Source of the DNA: a virus
Direction: 5' to 3' (one strand)
Virus record (IMG/VR): IMGVR_UViG_3300042868_009074
Span: 62,001-126,000 of that record
DNA: 64,000 nucleotides
The notes below the pieces were generated by a model. The model was not told the origin of the DNA. It saw only the letters and a program-made list of their open reading frames with translations, and searched no databases. The position numbers and the translations under genes were made by a program. Within the stretch, counting starts at the first letter, position 1. Each line of letters begins with the position of its first letter. Positions 52,936 through 61,900 of the stretch are shown here, in pieces.

Positions 52936-55900
52936 CTAGTTCTCCCTTCTTGTCACTACTACTGTAGGCATAGCAATCTGTTCTTCTAGGCTTATTACCG
53001 AGCTTCTCTCCCTTAAGAGATCGGTGGTATTTACCTGAGCATAATTATTTATTACGAGTTCCCAGTTTAAGGTAGCTGGACCGCCATCTTCATAGTATTC
53101 ATCCCACGAAACATATGGCCATTGAGACGACTTATCATAAAGGATTTCCATTACCCTATATGTATATAGTATACTAAATAAATTCTTTTTTTCAGCTGTC
53201 ATTTCAGAAAGTCTAGTAGTTCCAAGTAAAGAAGTGTAATCTCTATATCCGGAAACAACTATATCTGAATATACTTCTTCAAACTTTTTAAACAAAACTG
53301 AATCTTTATATAGCGTTTCTTTAAAAGCGCTTTTTATTTTTTCGACACCTGAAGCTTCATTATAACTAAATATATATTTTAAATCATTTTCTATATTTGA
53401 TAATTCATTTTCAGCTAATCTATAGAATATAGTACCTTTTGCTTTGTCTTTATCGTAATCAGTATATCCATTTTGAGAAGTTGCTTTTAGATAATTAGAA
53501 ACTTTATTTGGAGCAGCACCTGGTGCAAGGTCATCTTCTGTATATATAGAAGTCTTAGATGTATCATTTGGAGAAATTCTAACTACAAAAACTGTATCTT
53601 TTAATCTTTCAGAAATAAACAATCCAGCCTTACCGCCAACTGATCCAGTATTGATAATAGTTGTTTGGTTAGAAGAATTATTTGTATAACCACTTATTGA
53701 ATTCATTGGAACAGAAATAATTCCGTCTATTTTTACTTTGAAAGGAGCAGAACTAGGGTTGAAAACGTCTACTACTTCTATCTCTCCAGCATCGATGACC
53801 CTAACTAGTTTACATACTACTTTAAAGAAACTAGAAAAAGAGGCTTGATCTGGACTAGTGCCAGAGTACTTTAAGACTTCTGCGTTAACAAGTGCATTTT
53901 CTAAACTTACTTGTCTAACTAAATCTGTAATTTCTGTTTCTTTCCAACCCAAGCTCTTTAAGATATCATCACTTCTAATAAAAGCATTTCCGTTAACGTC
54001 TCTTGTCTTTGTACGAACTCCCAATATTCCAGGAAGTAGTTTAGTGCTATGATGTCTTCCGACTACCATTCCTTGGTTGATCGCCAATCCACCATCCATT
54101 GGTTGACCATTTCTATTCAGATATTGTATATAGCAACCGTGTTGATCTAGGACGTTATCCCTTACCCATTTCCAACCGCCCCAACCCACCTGGCCACCTA
54201 TGCTTCCAGCTAAACCAACTCCAAGTGCAGTTAAACCAGTAGGAGCAAGCAGGGCTCCAACAGCTCCTAGTCCTATGATGCCTACTGCTACACCCAGCAA
54301 TGGCTTCAATCCTGGACCATTGATGTTTCCCTCTTTCATCTGAGTTTCGATACTTGCTTGTGCATCACTTAATGCCTCTGCGCTATAGTTTGACACAATG
54401 TCTTTCATTAAAGCACTTGATCCATGAGTAAACTGTATTCCTCCCAGCATCTGTGTTTGGAGTGCTTGTGATAGGCCGTCCATTGATATATTTCCGTTTG
54501 ATATAACGCCAGTTGTGCCAGATTGAACTGAACTCATTATTGATCTAGTGTCGTTTCTTATATTTTGAATAGAGAACCAAGAGTGCATCCAGGAAGATAA
54601 GAACCACCTACCAGGATCATTTACTGACACAAAAGCATTGGGTGTAATAGATGTTACAAATCCCATATCTGAAGTGAAGTGATGAACTACTTGTTCTACC
54701 TCAAATATTCCATACATTCTTTCATATACGTCAGCAAGATAGACTAGGTCATGAGGTCTAATATCTGGAGACCCTAATACTATTAATTCTCCTCCGTAGA
54801 TATCTTTTAAAGATTCTCTTAAATGAGATAAGGCTACTCTTCTAGCAGTTAGTTCATCAGGTGCTCCTGTTGCTAGTTTGCTCATTCCTCTAGCAAATTC
54901 AAATGGGTGGAATAGTGGTTGTGCTATTCCAAAAATACCAGAACCCATTACATTGTCAAAGTATAAACCTGTCTCAACAGTTTTCTCCACTTGTCTCTCG
55001 GAAGGTATGCTCTTATCCAATGCTACAGTAACTGGGTATTTTCCGTCAGATACTGCCGTAACTTGTGTAGCTACACTTGCTGTTGTTTCAGTTATATTAT
55101 TTGCTAAAATATGAGAGAATGAACTTAGGTAGTGCATTCTTTGAAATGGTTCTCTTACTTCTATTACTGGTTCACCATATTCTCTAGTGAACGGATTGTC
55201 TACTGCTCTGAGTATCGAACCGGCACGCCCTGCCGAGTAATATATAGAATCGTTTAAAGCTTTATTCAAAATATTTGCTTGTTTTGCAAAATTGTCGACT
55301 TCCTGCAGACCATAGCCCATTTGCATCATAGAAACCCTAAACATATTAAGAAGACCATTGAGTCCTTCTGTTAGTGCGCCCCAGATTGGTCCAATGTTAT
55401 TCTTATAGAAGTCATCTACGCTTCCACCTACTGCAGCAAAAATATTTGTAGAACTATTACCTTCGCTCTTATTGTCTGCGAGTAATTTTAAGAATTTCTT
55501 TTTATCACTTGCAAAATTTAGATTTGGATCTATAAATGCTGCAAAGATTTTATCAACTGGACGGAAATCCCAATGATCACTAGAGCCAATCCCCATAGTC
55601 TTATATCTTCTATTCGGCTTTAATACCAACCATGCTCTGGCATATGGCTCTTGCCACATTGCTTGTCTAAATAGACCTATTATTAGATAAAACAATTGCT
55701 TACCAGTAAGAGCTTCGCCACCTGAGTCAAATATAAAGCCAGCATCAGTTCCACCCGCTTGAATCAAGGTTTTATTTGCTGCAACAAATGCTCCTAGTTT
55801 AATAAATTTATCTTTTAATATAGAGTTAAAATAACTTATTAAACCATCTTTAGATTCTGGTGCATCTATAAAGTTTGCTCTTGCATACTCTATTGCCGCT

Positions 55901-58900
55901 TTTATGCCTTCGGAGGTAACTTCTTCAATGGTCCCACCAACAGCAGGGCCCTGGGCACCTTTTGCGTTAATAAAATCACTTCCTAAAAGTACTGAGAATT
56001 CATCTACTGCAGTTCCGTTTGTAGAGTTAAACTTTTTAAATAATTCAACCTTTAGCGCGTCTTCTACTTTTCCACTTGCTGCCTGTTTTATTATTTCGGA
56101 AAAAGTAGAAGGTAGAGGTTCTTCATCTTCTGGATTTACACCAAATATATTAAAGAATATTTCCTTTACTGAGTCATAGGTATGGTATCCCATTCTAAAT
56201 TGATCCCAAACTTCATTTGCTTCAAATAATGTTCTTCCGTTGCCGGCTAGAACATGTACGTTGGAACTAAAATCTTCATCAAATAATGCTCTTGCGTCGT
56301 AAGCTTGTGGATCTGCTGGATCATAAACCGCAGGAAAGGTATTTCTTCCTGTACCAGTAAATTCGTTGCCAGTTGTTGCTAATTCTCCATCTAATATTTT
56401 ATATAGTTCATCATGAGACAATTTATCATAATCTTTTGCATTGACTAAGTTAAAATAATCCTTATAGTTTCCACCTCTAGCAGCTTGCTCAGCTAACATT
56501 GCTGCAGTCATTGGAATAATTCCAGCAGAAGGACTGTAGTCGGTAAAGGCTGAGGCTATAGGAGTCTTTGCTGCTTTTATGTACGCATCAATTGCTGCCT
56601 GACTTGCCCCTGCAGGAAGTTGAGACATTCCTCCTATTGATCCATAGGTGGCAATTGTTGCAGTTAACTCAGTTGGTCCAGATGATCCAGCTACAGAATA
56701 TTTTCCAAACCCAATTAATACTTCATCTCCAGTAATAGTTGATTCATTTCCAGGACTTGAAACTAATTTGAAAGGAGTTATTGGAATATCCATTGTACTA
56801 GCAACACCCAATGGTGTATTGTCGTCTACAAATATAAAATAACAATCTCTAGGTTGTGGGTTTGGAGATATTCCGGCAGAAGCTAATATTTTTGCAGCGT
56901 CGTTTGCGTCGTTATCGCCATCGTAATAATCTTTTTCATCTTCAGTTAAATTCAATACTCCAAGATACAATGCTGCGTCAGGAGAAACAATTGCAGCTAA
57001 GCTTAATTCAATATTATTGTCTGCTTTTGAATTTAGATACCATTCATCGGTCCTATTCTCACCGTCAGTACTGCCTCCATAAGTGTCAACTTTATCTTCA
57101 CCCCACATGAAGAATGCCGGTTGACAAACTACTGCTTGATTTGTTATTGGACTATAAACTAATATTCTTCTATTTTTATAATCTTCTGGCTTACCATAGA
57201 ACTCTGCACTAGATCTTCCACTGAAGTATTTACTCTTAAATGTATCTAATAGATCATTAGACTCACTCATATCATCCATTATCTTATATGGCCATCTCAT
57301 TGCTATGTAGAATTGCTCTTCTATTGAGGTTTTTGGTGAACCCCAATCTTTGTAAGAGAATGGAGATTTATCAGTTATAGTTCCTTTATCAAAGTAGTTA
57401 TATTCCCAACTTCCATAAGAATTTATATTATTAGCGTTAGACACTTCTGTCTTTAATGATGGTAATGGCATTCTTATCACATCAGATGCTCCTGTTGCAC
57501 CTTTGTCTAGACCTTCTAGGTCGTATATAAATGAATTACCAGTTATGGTATTAACGTCAAGGGATCTCATTGAAGAAAGAGTTGAAATATTAAGACTAAT
57601 TTCTTGTTTTAATTTTTCAGTATCTATTAAATCTCCATAATCTGTTGTTGGACTCTTTCCTATTAATTGAGCTTCTGCTTCTAGGATTATATTCCAATTT
57701 TTGTCTCTTCCCAATTTTTGATAATCTTTATCATCATTATAAAAATCTTCTGATGGAGTATCTTTTGTATTGACTTTACCTCTTTTTGCAGCAACAGAAA
57801 AGAAAGCATAGTCTAAAAGAATTGCACCTTTTGTTCTGTCCGTAAAATATGGAAAACTAAATCTAGCAGGGAGTTGGTCTATCTGTTTATGAGTTGTAAC
57901 AAAATCTTCTAGCTTTGCTTGGGACTGATCACCACTAGGAACAATGGGTAAGTGGTAACCTATTGTTACATTTCCTGTACTTACTGGTATCTCTGCTAGT
58001 ACTTCTTTGGTTTCTTTTGAAACAAATTTTAATCTTTTTGGATCTGTTAAATTTATTATTTCACCCTTTAAGGCTAAAGCTGGCTTATATACAGAGTCAT
58101 TAGATGACTGCTCTTTGATCAAACCCTTAAGTGATTCGCTTGATTCCATCAATGCTGAAGTTTGTAGATAGTCTGCAGTTGAACTACTTTGATTATTTAT
58201 TTCAGCTAAAGTTTCTAATAGCTGTTGATCTGGAGAGATGTAACTTGGAGTTTTTAATCCCAGTCTTACTGCTTTTTCTTCACTTGGAAAACCAGTAGTG
58301 ATAGGCACTACTCCGGATGTATATAACCAATGTGGTTTACCATAAAATACAGTTGATCTATCTTCGAATGGCCTTACCGCTACAATGTAGTTAGGAAGAA
58401 TTCTTGCACACGTTTGGAATATATCCCATACACTCTTCATGTAGGTTTGGCATCTAAATGATACTTCATCAAATCCAGGCATATCGTCATCTAGGTCACT
58501 GATCAAACCCATTGTCTTGAATATGTTTTTTCCACCTCTTCCATTCATTGCCCCTAGTAGTCCAGTAAAGGCTCCTCCCGCTGCTATGGCGGGTAGTATT
58601 GTTCCTGGGAGTGCTGCCATACCGGCTATACCGACTGCTGCAAGCCCTCCACCTAGAATCTTACTGGCAACCATTCCGCCTTCTCTTGCTCTTCCACTTT
58701 CAGTTAAAAGAGATAATTGTTTTTGAGCACTTGCGTCGCCTGCCCCGGAATTTTGAAGAAGATCATTCCAAGAAGAGTCTGTTAATCTATTCAAATAATC
58801 TAATCTTGGATTAACATTACTTTCTGGACTAAGAGAACTAACTTGAGCCCATCCATCTCCTAAGTCACCGCCAAGATACTGAGCTATACCTGTGCCATTT

Positions 58901-61900
58901 CCTGGATATATATTTCTTTTAAATAATTCTAAATCTCTTTGAGCACTAAAATTAGACCAAAGTGTCTGCATCATCGATAGGACGGGAAGTCTTGTTTCGG
59001 CTCCAAGTACAGATTGGTTTTGATCAGCTGGATTAATCATGCCATAAGCAGCAGAAACAGTTCCGCTTACTCCAGCACCTTTTCCTACAGATGTTGCAGC
59101 ATCGGCTACTGAGTTTCTTATTCCTCTTTGTCTATTGAGTTCTATCTCATTTAATGGTTCATACAATATGTTCCCAAAGTGTTTAATGCCAAATTTATTA
59201 GCAGAAAAAATAGTACCTCTTGTTGCCATAGCAAAAGCTTCTCTAGTTCTAGATGCTCCCATCGAAAGAAGTCTAACCATTAAGTCTCTTGGCTCAGACA
59301 TATACATTCCGGTGTTTATTCCGCCATCTATTTTTCCACTGCTACCTTTATTGTTAGTAGAGTTTATTATTGGGCTAAGTTCTATTGCGTCAGATTGAGC
59401 GGTAACTTTGACCACTTGACCAAGTTCTACTTCTGTAATTACTCCATTGAATAATGTTTGTAAAGAGTTAGGGTTAGATCCATAACCTCCTCTTAAGTGG
59501 ACTCTTACCCCTGGTTTAAGCCTAATGTTTTCTATGCTTACAACATATTGACTTTCCATATGGCCAAGCATGTTTCTAGCTCTATTTAATGTAAGGTCTA
59601 TTATGGATTCCAAACCTGATGTTAATCCCATACTTGTTCCTGGGTCATCATTTTGCTTATTGGTTCCATTAAATATTGTTGTTGCTTCTCTAGTCGAAAG
59701 CTTTGAATACATATTTGATATATTCAACATTAGTGTATCGCCTAAGATATCTTCTGATTGAACTATGGAAAAACTTGTAATAGATTGCAAACCGTAGAAG
59801 TTATCAAATAATTTTGTTCCAGCAAAGTTTCCCTCGTCTATTAGCCATAGCATATAAGTCGGATATGCCCTTATCATTCTTCCGGAGATATCCCTATATG
59901 ATGTATCTATCATCATTTTTTCCCAATGCTTAGATACGCTCTTTGAGTTTCCGTTTTTATTAGTAGCTTCTGATTGACTATTATCTCCAGAGGTATATGA
60001 GTATTGGTAATCGCTTAAAGCTTTTGCTCCTACGACTCCTGTTAAAGATTTTGTAGTTCCAACGTCTGGTGACTGAGTATCTGTTACTCCAAAGTATGTA
60101 ACTTCACCAGATTCTCTTTTTACATTTACGTCATCAACTGTTAAGTAAAATCTACCATTATCTTTATTGACATAGCCAAACTGATATCCATCTGCGGTAT
60201 GAAGAATAGACGGCATTTTTCTTTCAGCAGAGCCTGACACTGCTGGAAAAGTATGTATCAAACAATGAGCAGGAAGATCATCTGGTTCAAAACTTACTGA
60301 GTCTTCACCTTCTATAGATTTTTCACCTTTTAATAAAGACTCAAGCTTCTTTGCATCTTCTTTATCTGATGAACTTATATCTCCGACCTGAAGCTTCCCT
60401 TGAGCTACTCTGTAGTTTGCGTTTGCAGGACCAGTAGAAGGAAATTCTTCTTCATCAAGACTATCTACGTATTTTAATAAGAAATTGTTTTTATCGTCAT
60501 TTTCTAGGGCATCTCTTATATAGGATCCAACTTCTGATGGGCTAAGGGTAAGGCTATCTTTTACATACCTCTTTAATCCCGTTAAATCATTTACCTTAAT
60601 ATAATCTTTAAACTTTGCAATTATGGCGTCATACTGAGCTCTAGCAGCACTTATTGATGCCTTGTAACGATTAATTGCCTCTTGAGATGATCCAGATGGC
60701 AGTTGTGTCATACCTGATTGAGAATCATCTGGTTTAACATTGGTGAAATTTAATCGAGTAAGTTTCCCCGCTTCAGTTGTTATATTGTTTACAACATCTC
60801 TATCAAACATGTCAAAACTTCTGAAATAGAAATCTGGATCAAGTGTTCCAACTATTTCGTTATCTTTATTTCTAACTTCTAAGGGAAAATCAGGATAAGC
60901 GTTGAACTGACCCCAAAGCTGTTTGATTCTTAAGAATGGATTTTTCTTTGTTCCAAATTCTTCTATAAATTGTTTTTGTTGAGCTGAAGAAAGTTGTTCT
61001 CTCTTTTGCTGGAAAATGTCAAAGTCAACTAACTGGAGATTGACGGCATAAACGTGTGGGAATCCTTCAACAGTTTGAACGTCAAATCTAAGAGGAAGAA
61101 CGTACTTGATTCCAGCCAAAGCTGTAATAATATTTTTAATTCCCAAAAACCCCATAACACCCGTAGCGTGTTCTAGCCTAGCGAGTCCGTTAATATGATC
61201 AAACATCTTTCTTAATTTGATTAATTCCTTTTCACCCTTCACCATCATCCTGATAGATATGTTACTGTCTCCTCCTCCAATGTGCTGGAATGTAGGCTCT
61301 TCTTGAAGTTGTAATTGAAGTGGAACAAAATTATTAGATAACGACACAGCAACACCTGTCACTATCACATTTTTTGGGTCAAAGTCAAGCTGCAACATCG
61401 GTACTTCCCACTCTCTAATGTGAAAAGATCCAGCTCTTTCTCTTGCTGCTTCCATTAAATCTCTTATGGGCCCATAGGTAAAGAATCTCTGGTACATAAG
61501 TGCTGAGTACCCAATTGCATATTTTTCTTTTAATTGAGCTTTAGTATCTGCTAAGAATTTATCATCTTTTGACTTATTGGCATTTATCGCTATAGTTAAA
61601 GCTTGTTGTTCGACTAAGTGGTCTAGGTAAGCATTAGTATTTATTGATAAAGCCTTAATTATTTTTTTCATCTCTAAAAGAGTTTTGTCAGGAAAAGTTT
61701 TTGCTCCGAATTTCCATGTTGCAATATCGGTGAATGCATTGGAGTCATTACTAAAGTTTCTTAAAAATGTTTTTCTAGATGAGTTTAATAAATCGCCATT
61801 TTGTGCTATAAAACTTTCTATTGAAGTAGAATATGCTTTTTCTGTAAATATTTTTGGATTTGAAGCAGTTGTTAAAATATCTATACTTTCAACAAGTTTT

